Notes: generated by a model from the sequence alone, not told the origin. A DNA stretch of 64,000 nt from Saprospiraceae bacterium (GCA_026129545.1 JAHCHX010000002.1:1-64000), one strand, 5' to 3'; positions 8,871-17,696 are shown, counted from the first letter of the stretch. Translations and numbers: made by a program.

Positions 8871-9140
8871 TCAGCGCGTTCTCAGCCAGCGCAACAAACC
8901 GTAGAGCGCGACGAGCAGCGGCAAGGCTGCCAGAATGGTCGCCAGAATCGTCAGCCATTTCACTTTCAAAAGCAGCATCAGCGCACACAGCGCGACGTAG
9001 ATGCCCAGCGTCAATACATAGGCTTGCCCCAATCCCCTACCCGCCGCGTCGGCGCCGTTCCTCGGAAATATTAGGCTCCACAACCAGAGCAGCACAAGCA
9101 AAACATCCAGCGCGATGAGGGTCCAAGCGAATTCGTACAT
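8871..9140 (-). CDS. Small hypothetical membrane protein
   Basis: An 89-residue protein with three predicted membrane segments: about residues 5-25 (very Leu/Trp rich), 40-60 and 63-82. It ends in a basic RWLRTR tail, suggesting a cytoplasmic C-terminus. I do not recognise a family. It is convergent with the GIN-domain gene (22-base gap). The ATG at 9140 is the only plausible start for the whole hydrophobic protein. Small size makes this less certain than its neighbours, but composition argues for a real membrane protein. Confidence 0.6.
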   Translation of the reverse strand: MYEFAWTLIALDVLLVLLWLWSLIFPRNGADAAGRGLGQAYVLTLGIYVALCALMLLLKVKWLTILATILAALPLLVALYGLLRWLRTR

Positions 9141-9324
9141 ACCGAGATAGTGATGAATGGTAAACGATGATGCGTGATTCTACCCTTGTTGGCAAAGGTA
9201 CCGACTATGTGTCCGATTGGGAAGCAAGATACGCGAATGTATGTTTCCGACGATAGCGCCAGCTTTATTTCAAAACATTTCTTTTCATTTTATTTCGGGA
9301 ACAAACAAAAAGTGAAATTCGGCC

Positions 9325-9332
9325 TACATTTG
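9325..9332 (+). promoter_or_regulatory. Predicted -7 box of rmuC (TACATTTG)
   Basis: An exact match to the Bacteroidota -7 consensus TAnnTTTG, 20 bases before the rmuC ATG. No good TTG at 17-23 bases upstream. Confidence 0.45.
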
Positions 9333-9352
9333 TCAGCAAAACGCTCGACATC

Positions 9353-10669
9353 ATGGACAGCACGTTCTACTTGTTGCTCGGCGGCATCCTGCTCGTATTG
9401 CTCGTGGTGCTATTCCAACGCCGCCCCTCTTTCACCCCTCAGGCCGCTGGCGAATTCGTACCGAAAGCACTTCACGACACCATTGCCGCACAGGCAGAGC
9501 AGTTGCGCGGCGAAATCGCTGCCCGCGAACAGGAACTCCGCGACGCACTCGCCCAACTCGCCGCCCGCGAGCAGCAGATTTTTCACCTCGAAAACAACCT
9601 GCAAAACCAAAAAGCCGAGGTGGAACAGCTGCAAGCACGATTCAAAACCGAATTTGAAAACATCGCCAACCGACTGTTGGAAGAAAAATCGCAGCGGTTC
9701 ACCGCCCAAAACGCACAGCAATTGCAGTCGGTGCTCAGCCCGTTGAAAGAAAAAATCAAGGAATTTGAGGAAAACGTGGAGCGCAAGTTTTTGGAGGAAA
9801 CGCGCGAAAAAACCAGCCTGAAAAAAGAAATCGAGCAGCTCCACCAACTCAACCAACAACTCAGCCACGATGCCCACAACCTTGCCGCCGCGCTCAAAGG
9901 CCAAAGCAAAGTGCAGGGCGACTGGGGCGAGCTCCAACTCGAAACCCTACTAGAAAAATCAGGCCTGCAAAAAGGCGTGCACTTCCTCACGCAAGTCACC
10001 TACCGCGACGACGACGGTCACGCCAAACGCCCCGACTTCATCATCCATCTGCCCGAAAACAAGCACCTCGTCGTGGATGCCAAAGTGTCGCTCACCGCAT
10101 TCGAGCGGTATTTCAACACAGACGACCCCAACGAACGCGACCAACACCTCAAAGCGCACGTCACCAGCCTTCGCAACCACGTCGAAAACCTAAGCCGCAC
10201 CAACTACCAGATGCTTTACCAAATCAACACACCCGATTACATGCTCCTCTTCGTGCCTTTGGAGGGCGCCCTCACCATAGCCGCGCAAGCCGACCCCAAA
10301 CTCTTCACCGACGCGCTAGAACGCAACATCGTGCTCGTCACCACCAGCAGCCTGCTCGCCACCATGCGCACCGTCGCCCATCTTTGGAAACAAGAAAAGC
10401 AAACCCGCTCGGTGCTCGAAATAGCGCGGCAAAGCGGCCTGCTCTACGACAAGTTCGTGGCTTTCGTGGAAGACCTGCGCACCATCGGCAACCGACTCGA
10501 CAACGCCCGCACGGCCTACGACGATGCCATGAACAAACTCACCAGCGCCGCCCGCCCCGGCGACACCCTCATCGGCAAGGCCGAAAAAATCAGAGAACTT
10601 GGCGCAAGAGCCTCCAAATCACTGCCCCATGAACTACTGCTCGACGAGGAATCAACAAACCACCAATAA
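9353..10669 (+). CDS. rmuC: DNA recombination protein RmuC
   Basis: A 438-residue member of the RmuC family, implicated in limiting DNA inversion and recombination; the C-terminal part is related to the PD-(D/E)XK nuclease fold. An N-terminal membrane anchor (about 5-22) is followed by a long coiled coil rich in Gln, Glu and Ala (about 40-180). The conserved core then shows KGQSKVQGDWGELQLETLLEKSG, the HLVVDAKVSLTAFERYF segment, the YMLLFVPLEGAL segment and TRSVLEIARQSGLLYDKF. Length and domain order are normal. It stands alone, with a -7 box 20 bases upstream and a repeat-rich gap downstream. Confidence 0.95.
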   Translation: MDSTFYLLLGGILLVLLVVLFQRRPSFTPQAAGEFVPKALHDTIAAQAEQLRGEIAAREQELRDALAQLAAREQQIFHLENNLQNQKAEVEQLQARFKTEFENIANRLLEEKSQRFTAQNAQQLQSVLSPLKEKIKEFEENVERKFLEETREKTSLKKEIEQLHQLNQQLSHDAHNLAAALKGQSKVQGDWGELQLETLLEKSGLQKGVHFLTQVTYRDDDGHAKRPDFIIHLPENKHLVVDAKVSLTAFERYFNTDDPNERDQHLKAHVTSLRNHVENLSRTNYQMLYQINTPDYMLLFVPLEGALTIAAQADPKLFTDALERNIVLVTTSSLLATMRTVAHLWKQEKQTRSVLEIARQSGLLYDKFVAFVEDLRTIGNRLDNARTAYDDAMNKLTSAARPGDTLIGKAEKIRELGARASKSLPHELLLDEESTNHQ

Positions 10670-10710
10670 CCCCCCCCCCCGCCAGGACAAACGCACCAGA
10701 ATGGCACAAA

Positions 10711-10881
10711 CCTCGGAGAGGTCAAATGTCGGTAGAAACGCCCCATTTTCGCGGTGTTTACGACCCCGGCGGGGTCGAATGTTGGTGACCTTTGCTGCGA
10801 TAGACATTTGACCTCTCCGAGGTCGTGATAATTATCACAAAAACACACCATTTCTACCAACATTTGACCTCTCCGAGGTCG
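10711..10881. repeat. Cluster of GACCTCTCCGAGGTC-type palindromic repeats in a geneless stretch
   Basis: The 321-base gap 10670-10990 holds no gene but three copies of one unit, read as TTTCTACCRACATTTGACCT followed by CTCCGAGGTC. One is inverted (10711-10738) and two are direct (ending 10825 and 10881). Between them is a related palindrome CGACCCCGGCGGGGTCG (10761-10777) followed by AATGTTGGT. A degenerate relative lies at 35777-35806. The core is self-complementary, so each copy can form a hairpin. There is also a C-homopolymer just after the rmuC stop. Confidence 0.85.
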
Positions 10882-10966
10882 GTTGTATTTTGATGCGTTT
10901 GCCCTGCCACCCCCCGCCCGAACAGATGTTCGTCCCGGCGAACATAGGCCAACATCCAAAAAACAC

Positions 10967-10974
10967 TAACTTTG
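10967..10974 (+). promoter_or_regulatory. Predicted -7 box of the TPR histidine kinase (TAACTTTG)
   Basis: An exact TAnnTTTG match, 16 bases before the ATG at 10991. No clear -33 element. Confidence 0.45.
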
Positions 10975-10990
10975 TCGCAAAATATCAGCC

Positions 10991-12895
10991 ATGCACGGCT
11001 CCGAAACAGCAGTAATGTCAGGCAAAATCAGCGAAGCACCTCCCTTACTCCGTTTTCAATGCGAGCAACTTTCGCGGTTGTCATTCACCGATTTTGAGCA
11101 GGCGTGGGAAATGCTCAACGAAATCAGCACCCACGTCACGCCACAATCGCCCTTTGAAATTCGGCTGGCCTATCACCAAAACGCCTCGTTCCTCAACAAC
11201 CAACGCCATCGGTACGAACCAGCGCTCGAACACGCCAAGCAAGCCATCGCCATCCTCGAGAGCCTCGCCAAAGCCGACTCGCTCGCCGAAGCTTGGGCCG
11301 ACCTCGCAGCCATTCACCTCAATCGCCGCGATTGGCGAGCCGCCGAAAAAGCCCTCGACCGCGCCCGAAAATATCTCAACAAAAACGCGCCACCACACCT
11401 TCGCGCCCACATAGCCTGCCGCGAAGGCTTCCTACACCTCCATCTGGGCAATCAGCGCCAAGCACTCGACGCGCTCATGGAAGCCCAAAGAGGAATGCTT
11501 CGGCTCGACGAGGACAAGGGCACCCTCAAAGACTTTTACATTCAAACACTCATTTTCAGTGGATTGGGCGACCTCCACGAACACCTTGACGAGAAGGCCA
11601 AAAGCCTCGAAGCATACCGTCGGGTGCTGCCCATCGTGGAGCGCCACGGGCTGCAACCCCGTCTGGCCTGGCACTACCTCAACGCCGGGCGTGCGGCCAT
11701 GGCCCAACAAGACGTGGGCCAAGCAAAAGCCTGTTTTGAAAAAGTGCTGGAAGTGGCAAGCGAGGGCGAGAAAGAGGTACGCACCCATGCGCTGGGCAAT
11801 CTCGGCATTCTGGCTTTGCTCAACGATGACGTCAAGCAAGCCGAGGCGCTGTTCGATTTGGCCGCAGAGCAATACGAAAAACCACTCAAACCCACCGATT
11901 TCACCAACATTTCCAAAATAGAAAGCTGGCGCGCGGGCTTGTTTTCTCAAATCAACGACCTCGAAAAAGCCGAAGAATCGTTGAAAAATTCTTGGGAAAT
12001 GGGGCAAAAAGGGCAAGACCTGTATCATTTGAGCCAAATAGCCCAAAATCTCGCCGCGCTAAGGAGCCAAAAAGAGGACTACGAGGAAGCGTACGAATGG
12101 CAACGCAAGGCCACCGACTTGGCAGCGCGACATTTTCATCAACTACGCGACCGCGAACGCGAGGAAATAGAAGCTCGGCACCAGCTCGAACGCAACCGCC
12201 AAGAAGCACAAATGGCCAAGCTGCGCGTCGCCAGCCTCCAACTTCGCGCCCTTCGCGCCCAGATGAACCCCCATTTCATGTTCAACGCGCTCAACGCCAT
12301 CCAAGGGTTGATTACCTCCGGACGCAACAACGAGGCCGAATCCTACCTCGCCAAGTTTGCCAAAATGATGCGGCACACCCTCGAATACTCCGACCTCGAA
12401 GTGGTGGCCTTGGAGCAGGAAATCGAATTTCTCGACCGATACTTGGACATCAACCGAAAGCTGAGATTCCGCGACAGGCTTTTTTACCAAATCATCCCGC
12501 CAGCAGGAGCCGACATGACCGACCTCCAAGTGCCGACCATGATTTTGCAGCCCTTCGTGGAAAATGCCATCGAGCACGGCTTGCGCCCTCGACAGGAAGG
12601 CAACCTGCGCATCGAATTCCAACTCGCGGAAAACGGCAATATGCTGCGCTGCCTCATCGAGGACGATGGCGTGGGATACAACAAAGGCAAGGAAAAACAA
12701 AAAGAAGGAGCCGCCTTTCAGTCGCACCGCTCGCGTGGCATGGACATCACCCGCGAACGCCTCAGCCTGCTTCATCAGCTCCAAAAACACGAATCGGGCG
12801 ATTTTATCCGCATCAACGATCTAGGCGACCTCACGTCAGGCGAACGCACGGGCACCCGCGTCGAGGTGCTGCTGCCCCTGCTGGAAGGCGACTAA
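10991..12895 (+). CDS. TPR sensor histidine kinase, LytS/YehU type (HisKA_7TM-less)
   Basis: A 634-residue protein. Residues about 30-385 are alpha-helical tetratricopeptide-like repeats (several A..N.G.......A...F..A units). A charged coiled coil follows (about 385-420), then a His_kinase (PF06580-type) box LRAQMNPHFMFNALNAIQGL with the phosphorylatable His at 428. The HATPase module shows the N-box region PFVENAIEHGL and the glycine motif EDDGVGYN. I see no signal peptide or membrane segment, so unlike most of its relatives it seems cytosolic. No LytTR response regulator is adjacent, making it an orphan kinase. The partner must be elsewhere. Its start is supported by a -7 box 16 bases upstream. 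Confidence 0.88.
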   Translation: MHGSETAVMSGKISEAPPLLRFQCEQLSRLSFTDFEQAWEMLNEISTHVTPQSPFEIRLAYHQNASFLNNQRHRYEPALEHAKQAIAILESLAKADSLAEAWADLAAIHLNRRDWRAAEKALDRARKYLNKNAPPHLRAHIACREGFLHLHLGNQRQALDALMEAQRGMLRLDEDKGTLKDFYIQTLIFSGLGDLHEHLDEKAKSLEAYRRVLPIVERHGLQPRLAWHYLNAGRAAMAQQDVGQAKACFEKVLEVASEGEKEVRTHALGNLGILALLNDDVKQAEALFDLAAEQYEKPLKPTDFTNISKIESWRAGLFSQINDLEKAEESLKNSWEMGQKGQDLYHLSQIAQNLAALRSQKEDYEEAYEWQRKATDLAARHFHQLRDREREEIEARHQLERNRQEAQMAKLRVASLQLRALRAQMNPHFMFNALNAIQGLITSGRNNEAESYLAKFAKMMRHTLEYSDLEVVALEQEIEFLDRYLDINRKLRFRDRLFYQIIPPAGADMTDLQVPTMILQPFVENAIEHGLRPRQEGNLRIEFQLAENGNMLRCLIEDDGVGYNKGKEKQKEGAAFQSHRSRGMDITRERLSLLHQLQKHESGDFIRINDLGDLTSGERTGTRVEVLLPLLEGD

Positions 12896-12958
12896 GCATG
12901 AGCCAACAAACTTTACGATAACTTAAAACGAGAAGCACAGCACCTACACACGAGCCAC

Positions 12959-12966
12959 TACCTTTG
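12959..12966 (+). promoter_or_regulatory. Predicted -7 box of the PiT-like permease gene (TACCTTTG)
   Basis: An exact TAnnTTTG match, 39 bases before the ATG at 13006. No convincing TTG -33 element. Confidence 0.4.
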
Positions 12967-13005
12967 CCGTCAAATTCACGACCACACCCTATTTTTTCTC
13001 GAAGC

Positions 13006-14142
13006 ATGGCGAAAAAAGACATCCCTCAAAGCCCCACCAGATACGGGCGCATTTACCTGAACGTGTTGGACTTTTTCGTCCAAGACAGGTTGTTTCTCAT
13101 CATAGCGGGTTGCGCCTTCATCGTGGCTGGTTTTGCCGTGCTCGACCCCAACACCGCCATGTGGTTCGGTTTTCTCTTTGCGGCTTACGCGGCAGTGGCC
13201 AACGACAGTATCCAATCGCTCGGCACCTTCATCGAAAGTAACCGAAAGCGCAAATGGTATATCCTCTGGATGTTCACGGGCCTCATTTTTATCGTGGTCA
13301 TCGCGTTCAGTTGGTTTTATTTCAATGGCGATGTCACTTATCAGCGCCTACTGGATGACAAAGGCAACACCAAATACCCGCATCCGCAGCAGTTTTCCTA
13401 CTTTCAGGTGATAGCCCCGGTCGTGTTGCTCATCCTCACCCGACTGCGGATGCCGGTTTCCACCACCTTTTTGCTGCTCAGCGTGTTTAGTGCCGATGCC
13501 TCTGGGGTCACATCCATCGTTTACAAAAGCGTGACAGGCTATGTGCTGGCGTTTGTGCTTTCATTCCTTGTGTGGCTCGCCAGCTACCAAACCATCAAGA
13601 AGTATTTCAAAAAAAGAAAAGCGCACTATCTCTGGACGGTGGTACAGTGGACGGTGAGCGGCTCCCTATGGGCCGTTTGGCTCATGCAGGATGGCGCCAA
13701 CATCGCCGTGTTCTTGCCGCGCACGCTGAATTTCACGCAATTCCTCATCTTCACCGTCGTCATCTTCTTGGGGCTTGGGCTGCTGTTCTATTTGCGCGGC
13801 GACAAGATTCAGAAAATCGTCAGCGAAAAGACCCGAATATCCGACGTGCGCGCTGCCACGCTGGTGGATTTTACTTATGTCATCCTCCTCATTTACAAGC
13901 TGCTCATCAGCAACATCCCGCTGAGTACCACATGGGTGTTCCTCGGTGTGATTGGCGGTCGAGAAATCGCAGTCAACTATATGCGGAAAAAGAAAGGGAA
14001 AAAGCACATCAAAATGGCGGTTTACTCGATTTCAAGAGACTTGCTATACGCGCTCATCGGGCTTGCGGTCTCCGTTATTTTGGCCATGGGAGCCAATCCG
14101 CTTATCCGCCAGTCGGTAATCGGAGCAATTTCATTGGAATAG
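13006..14142 (+). CDS. PiT/PHO4-family-like inorganic phosphate permease
   Basis: A 378-residue polytopic inner-membrane protein with about ten hydrophobic segments. Two internally related halves each carry the PiT signatures in degenerate form. In the first half a VANDSIQSLGTFIES segment (about 63-78) and a later RMPVSTTFLLL (about 147-157) stand for GANDVANAFGT and PVSTTH. In the second half QDGANIAVFLPR (about 227-238) and IPLSTTWVFLGVIGGRE (about 302-318) repeat the pattern. That pairing is why I place it near PiT phosphate or sulphate permeases; the substrate is inferred. A phosphate-selective-type porin lies convergently just downstream, which supports an anion/phosphate uptake role. 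I chose the ATG at 13006, as the upstream extension from 12964 overlaps the -7 box. Confidence 0.65.
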   Translation: MAKKDIPQSPTRYGRIYLNVLDFFVQDRLFLIIAGCAFIVAGFAVLDPNTAMWFGFLFAAYAAVANDSIQSLGTFIESNRKRKWYILWMFTGLIFIVVIAFSWFYFNGDVTYQRLLDDKGNTKYPHPQQFSYFQVIAPVVLLILTRLRMPVSTTFLLLSVFSADASGVTSIVYKSVTGYVLAFVLSFLVWLASYQTIKKYFKKRKAHYLWTVVQWTVSGSLWAVWLMQDGANIAVFLPRTLNFTQFLIFTVVIFLGLGLLFYLRGDKIQKIVSEKTRISDVRAATLVDFTYVILLIYKLLISNIPLSTTWVFLGVIGGREIAVNYMRKKKGKKHIKMAVYSISRDLLYALIGLAVSVILAMGANPLIRQSVIGAISLE

Positions 14143-14236
14143 GAGAATAAGTTTTTTTCACGTTCAGCATGGCGCTATGTTTCCAGATGGGCATGCCACA
14201 AGGCCGCCCCCTGCGCTGTTTTCAACCAACAGCAAA

Positions 14237-15427
14237 TCAAATCCCCATCTCCACCTGAAACCGCCATTGAAAACCCGAGCCAGCGCCAGTAGTGGTGGCT
14301 GGGTTTTTCAAATGCTCGTAAGTAAGGTCAGTCTGAACCTTCACCCTGTGTTTGTTAAGGTATTTTCCCAAGCAAATCCCGTATTGCATTTTTTTGAGCT
14401 CCACATCATACAAGTCACGTTGAGGCTCCAGATACGAGTGACGCAGGGCGAGCTCCCACATTTGTCGGGTGCAATAACTAAATTGGGTATTGATTCCCTG
14501 ACCAGCATACACATAGCGAAAATTCAAGTCATTGTCGAACGTCTTAGGCTTGTCGCTACTTCGCTTCAAGTATTCGCTCGAAAGCGCCCAGCCATTGTAT
14601 TTGAAAAGCAAGTCCAAGTGTATGCTGAACAAGTCGCGAGGCTCGTAAAGAAAAGGCCCCAACTCCCCCCCGGTGCGTTTGGCACTTTCGTTAAAATGCA
14701 GCGTACCTGCTGCTGATAGTTTAGGGCGAGGCTCATGCAGCAAATCACCCTCGAAGTAGTCACTCCTTTCGGAAAAAGGCCCCAAGGGCAACAATTCCAG
14801 CCGAGCGGTGTAGGCCAATCCTTTGTCGGATGGCAGCGCGTTCCGCCCCTCCCCCGCGGTGACGGCTGTTTTCACCCTGTATGCAAGGTACCCCTTGTCG
14901 GAGGCATAATTGACAAAAATGCCCACGTCGCGGTCGAGCGTAAGCATATTGTTCACGATAGAACGGTCAGCAAATTGTTGTTCGCCGGAAGAAATGACAC
15001 GCTGCCGATTGCCGGGCAATTTTCCCTGGCCAATGCCGATAGTGAAACCCTGATTGATTCCATACCATATCATGGCATCGCGCAGCACATTCGGCACGTT
15101 GCTCACATCCCAATCTTGGTCGGCGCGAGAAAACGATAATTGCACATGGTAAGAAAATTTCGGATTTAGCAAAAAACCCTCAAACCGCAGACGCATCCGG
15201 CGCACCCGAAGGTCAAACTCCTGCACATCTGAATCCGGGCCTGAAAAATGATAAAATCCAACGCGGCTCTGTACGCGAAAACGCAAAGCGAGCGAAAAAG
15301 AAGAGTCAACCGCCGCAAACCGAACACCATTGTCAAGAGTCGTTCTTACTCCTTGGGCATTAGGTTGAAATGGCAAAAAGGACAACAAGGCCCCGCAAAA
15401 AGCGATAGCCTTTGCATTAAAAATCAT
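14237..15427 (-). CDS. Phosphate-selective porin O/P-family outer-membrane protein
   Basis: A 396-residue predicted 16-strand-type porin. The signal peptide is about residues 1-25 (PNAQG). The early motif SLALRFRVQSRVGFYHFSG and the segment DLRVRRMRLRFEGFLLNPKFSYHVQLSFS are the hallmark of the OprO/OprP (PF07396) family. A downstream GIGQGKLPGNRQRVISS segment and aromatic-rich strands follow to the C-terminal WRFQVEMGI. It would let phosphate or other anions cross the outer membrane. It is convergent with the PiT-like permease, with their stops about 94 bases apart. Phosphate specificity is a family-level inference; no Pho-box-like element could be defined by eye. Confidence 0.85.
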   Translation of the reverse strand: MIFNAKAIAFCGALLSFLPFQPNAQGVRTTLDNGVRFAAVDSSFSLALRFRVQSRVGFYHFSGPDSDVQEFDLRVRRMRLRFEGFLLNPKFSYHVQLSFSRADQDWDVSNVPNVLRDAMIWYGINQGFTIGIGQGKLPGNRQRVISSGEQQFADRSIVNNMLTLDRDVGIFVNYASDKGYLAYRVKTAVTAGEGRNALPSDKGLAYTARLELLPLGPFSERSDYFEGDLLHEPRPKLSAAGTLHFNESAKRTGGELGPFLYEPRDLFSIHLDLLFKYNGWALSSEYLKRSSDKPKTFDNDLNFRYVYAGQGINTQFSYCTRQMWELALRHSYLEPQRDLYDVELKKMQYGICLGKYLNKHRVKVQTDLTYEHLKNPATTTGAGSGFQWRFQVEMGI

Positions 15428-15629
15428 AGATCAGGAATTTTCGATACAGCGCCGCAAGATAGGTGAACAAGTTTTTTCTGCCGATAAAAACCTTTTCTCA
15501 ACAAACAATGCCCCGGCCTTTTGGCAGAAAAAAACACACAGAGGCGTGTAGTAGATAAAGACTTGTCGCCCAATCACCTGTAATACGCAAAACACGCACG
15601 ATAAATCCCCCTACCGCTTTCAACCTCAT

Positions 15630-16073
15630 TCAACCCCTCCCCTGCTCTCGCATGATTTCCAGCAGCCTGACCATCAGGTAAGACAAAATCAGGCTGGCCG
15701 CGATGCCCTCCACAAGAATAAAAAGACTGGCCGTGACAGGTGTGAAGTATTGGCCAATTGGCGACTCGTTCTGGATGTTAGCCAAAAACGCGGGGCTGTA
15801 AGCCAAGAACAACACCATGAATATCGTGAACGGAAGCACCCCCACGAAGGAAGTAAACATACCCATGATGACACCGGACGTGTAGTCGTCGGAAGGCTCG
15901 TGGTGGTCGCGGTACCATACACGCAAAGCCATCCAAAGACAGCCAACGTGGATTACGGCGTTGAAGATGCGCAGATAATAGTTTTGGCTTAAATCAAGGA
16001 GGTGCATGAGGAGGAAGAACACTGTGAAGCCCAGAAACATCCAAAGGCCATAGCGAAGAGCGATGTTTGTCAT
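15630..16073 (-). CDS. DUF4199-like four-helix membrane protein
   Basis: A 147-residue inner-membrane protein with four hydrophobic segments at about 5-27, 32-52, 68-95 and 110-140. The second is followed by RVWYRDHHEPSDDYTSGVIMG, a layout typical of DUF4199 proteins in Bacteroidota. Function is unknown. The frame extends upstream to 16157, but I took the ATG at 16073 because it begins just before the first membrane segment and the extension is basic and AT-rich. It lies upstream of the porin gene on the same strand with a 200-base gap. Confidence 0.72.
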   Translation of the reverse strand: MTNIALRYGLWMFLGFTVFFLLMHLLDLSQNYYLRIFNAVIHVGCLWMALRVWYRDHHEPSDDYTSGVIMGMFTSFVGVLPFTIFMVLFLAYSPAFLANIQNESPIGQYFTPVTASLFILVEGIAASLILSYLMVRLLEIMREQGRG

Positions 16074-16343
16074 AACCCGAACTGTTTTGGTGAAAAAAAG
16101 TGGCCGCTTGAAATTCGGGCTAAATTTACGATTTGTTTTTATTTTTTGACAAAACAACTATTCAAGTAATCATTGTGCAAAAACATCTTTTTAAAAGCAT
16201 AAAAAATAAAGGAAGCGTTTTTTTCAAACAATAATTCCAATTAACACAAGCCGTTGCCATTGTTGATATCCTTGCTAATGTCGGCAGGGATAGCACTGTT
16301 ACCACATTCTTGAACTCGTCCCGAACTTCGTACATTGCGCTTG

Positions 16344-17186
16344 TCACTCCCCAACGAACCTTTTCAAATCGCTCCGGCGAAATTTCCACTCTGGTGTTTC
16401 CAACACCTCGCCAAAATCAGCCGAATACCACGGGCTTAATCGCCCGTCTGACGAGTTTTTTAGCACCTGAATTTCCTGTGCAGGCATATAACTCTGCGCC
16501 AATAAGAACACTTTTTGACCTGCCTCATTGGTGGCCATGTCCACCACGATGACTGCATGGCCGGGCGAGCCGCCTTGTATGAACACATCTCCGATTTGCA
16601 TGGTTGCCACATCCACCGCTTGCATTTCCTTCGACAGCGACAGGGTGCCGGCATAAGTGAACACCAGCTCGAGGTATTGCCAGAAGGTCTCGTAGGAGTC
16701 GGATGGAGCCGACTTTTGCTCCCAGCTCGTCCGGTTGCCCGTCACTTTCACGCGCTCGCCTTTGCGCCAGCGCTCGTAGTCCACGCGGAAGCCGTTGGTC
16801 AGGTTGAAATGGATGTCGCGGTATCGCCCCTTTCGCCACAGATACTCCGCCCGCAGCCGGATGATGGCATCGGCGCATTGGTGCAAGTCTTTTTTGCCAA
16901 TAGGCATATCCACCACCGCGTCGTACACGCCGGAGTTGCTTTTCTCCCTTCCATCATGCAAGAGGACTTTGCTGCCGACTGGCTTGAGTGGCAGGTAGCG
17001 CAAATAGTGCGCGAAAGCGCTGGAATCAGCGGTGACACGCTCATAGCCTTGTGGCGGGGAAAATCGCTGGCAGAGCAATGAATCGGGGGCAGGCTGGGGG
17101 GCTTCGGTTGTTGTTTTCGTGTCGGATGGGATTGTTTGAAAGCAAGTCCCGATGAAAAACAGGAGCGGCAAGCAGGATATTTTCAT
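16344..17186 (-). CDS. Secreted DUF4846-family protein
   Basis: A 280-residue secreted protein, possibly a lipoprotein: its short hydrophobic start leads to FIGTCFQ, a weak lipobox. The mature part begins with the RFSPPQGYERV segment, then FAHYLRYLPLKP, the DMPIGKKDLHQCADAIIRLRAEYL block and IGDVFIQGGSPGHAVIVVDMA. These are the conserved blocks of the DUF4846 family. The GSPGHAVIVVD element looks like a catalytic or metal-binding loop, but no activity is established. Its 5' end is followed by an inverted repeat (17234-17295) and a DUF1990 remnant on the other strand. Confidence 0.85.
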   Translation of the reverse strand: MKISCLPLLFFIGTCFQTIPSDTKTTTEAPQPAPDSLLCQRFSPPQGYERVTADSSAFAHYLRYLPLKPVGSKVLLHDGREKSNSGVYDAVVDMPIGKKDLHQCADAIIRLRAEYLWRKGRYRDIHFNLTNGFRVDYERWRKGERVKVTGNRTSWEQKSAPSDSYETFWQYLELVFTYAGTLSLSKEMQAVDVATMQIGDVFIQGGSPGHAVIVVDMATNEAGQKVFLLAQSYMPAQEIQVLKNSSDGRLSPWYSADFGEVLETPEWKFRRSDLKRFVGE

Positions 17187-17233
17187 AGATAGTTAACGCA
17201 AGGCATCACCCCTCATTTTGAGCGAGTTCAAAT

Positions 17234-17295
17234 AATGGACTTGTTGCGGTGGAGGGCTTCCCTTCGCCAAAGGCCTCCACCGCCATAAGTCCATT
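17234..17295. repeat. Imperfect long hairpin (AATGGACTT...AAGTCCATT)
   Basis: The outer 9-base arms AATGGACTT/AAGTCCATT and the inner arms GCGGTGGAGG/CCTCCACCGC are separated by small bulges and a loop of about 16 bases. It lies between divergent units (DUF4846 gene and DUF1990 remnant). A smaller relative with the same GGACTTGT-GCGG core occurs at 58977-58998. Confidence 0.75.
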
Positions 17296-17351
17296 CAATA
17301 GAGCAACGAACTTACTGCCTAAATAACCGTTTCTTTTGAAAAACACCCAAT

Positions 17352-17683
17352 ATGCTCCTCTTTTCCCGACCCAATGACCCCCTCATTCGCGCTTTCCTTG
17401 ATGCTGAAAAACAACTCCCGTAAGTTACCCGGAAATAGGACGTAGCCAACACGAAGACCCTGTGGCAGGTTATGATAATGATTTGAACACCATCGAACTG
17501 GGGCGGGGCGAAGGCGTTTGGCTCGCTGCAAAGGAGGCCGTCAGGCAATGGAAGATGTTTCCCGGCGGCTGGTCCTACATCACCAACATGAAAGTCTGGC
17601 ATGGCACCTTGAATGCCGCAGGCTTTGGCTGGCTGGTGCTGCATGGCTGGGTGCAGGCATCGAAAGCACAAGAGAATGCCTAA
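17352..17683 (+). pseudogene. Frameshifted and truncated DUF1990-family gene
   Basis: An ATG at 17352 opens MLLFSRPNDPLIRAFLDAEK and would stop at 17421. In the -1 frame the protein continues as VSYPEIGRSQHEDPVAGYD, then NDLNTIELGRG and AAKEAVRQWKMFPGGW to a stop at 17683. Together these give the conserved N-terminal two thirds of DUF1990: the S-YPEIG block, the LGRG block and the A...W.MFP.GW block. The C-terminal third of the family, including its FAYGTLPGH region, is missing. The break sits at or just after a run of five A's (17407-17411); one extra A would restore the frame. A homopolymer indel (real or sequencing) is therefore likely for the frameshift, but the missing 3' end argues for genuine decay. 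Confidence 0.7.
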
Positions 17684-17688
17684 ACCGC

Positions 17689-17696
17689 TACTTTTG
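17689..17696 (+). promoter_or_regulatory. Predicted -7 box of the thioredoxin-lipoprotein operon (TACTTTTG)
   Basis: An exact TAnnTTTG match, 63 bases before the ATG at 17760. No convincing -33 TTG. Confidence 0.4.
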
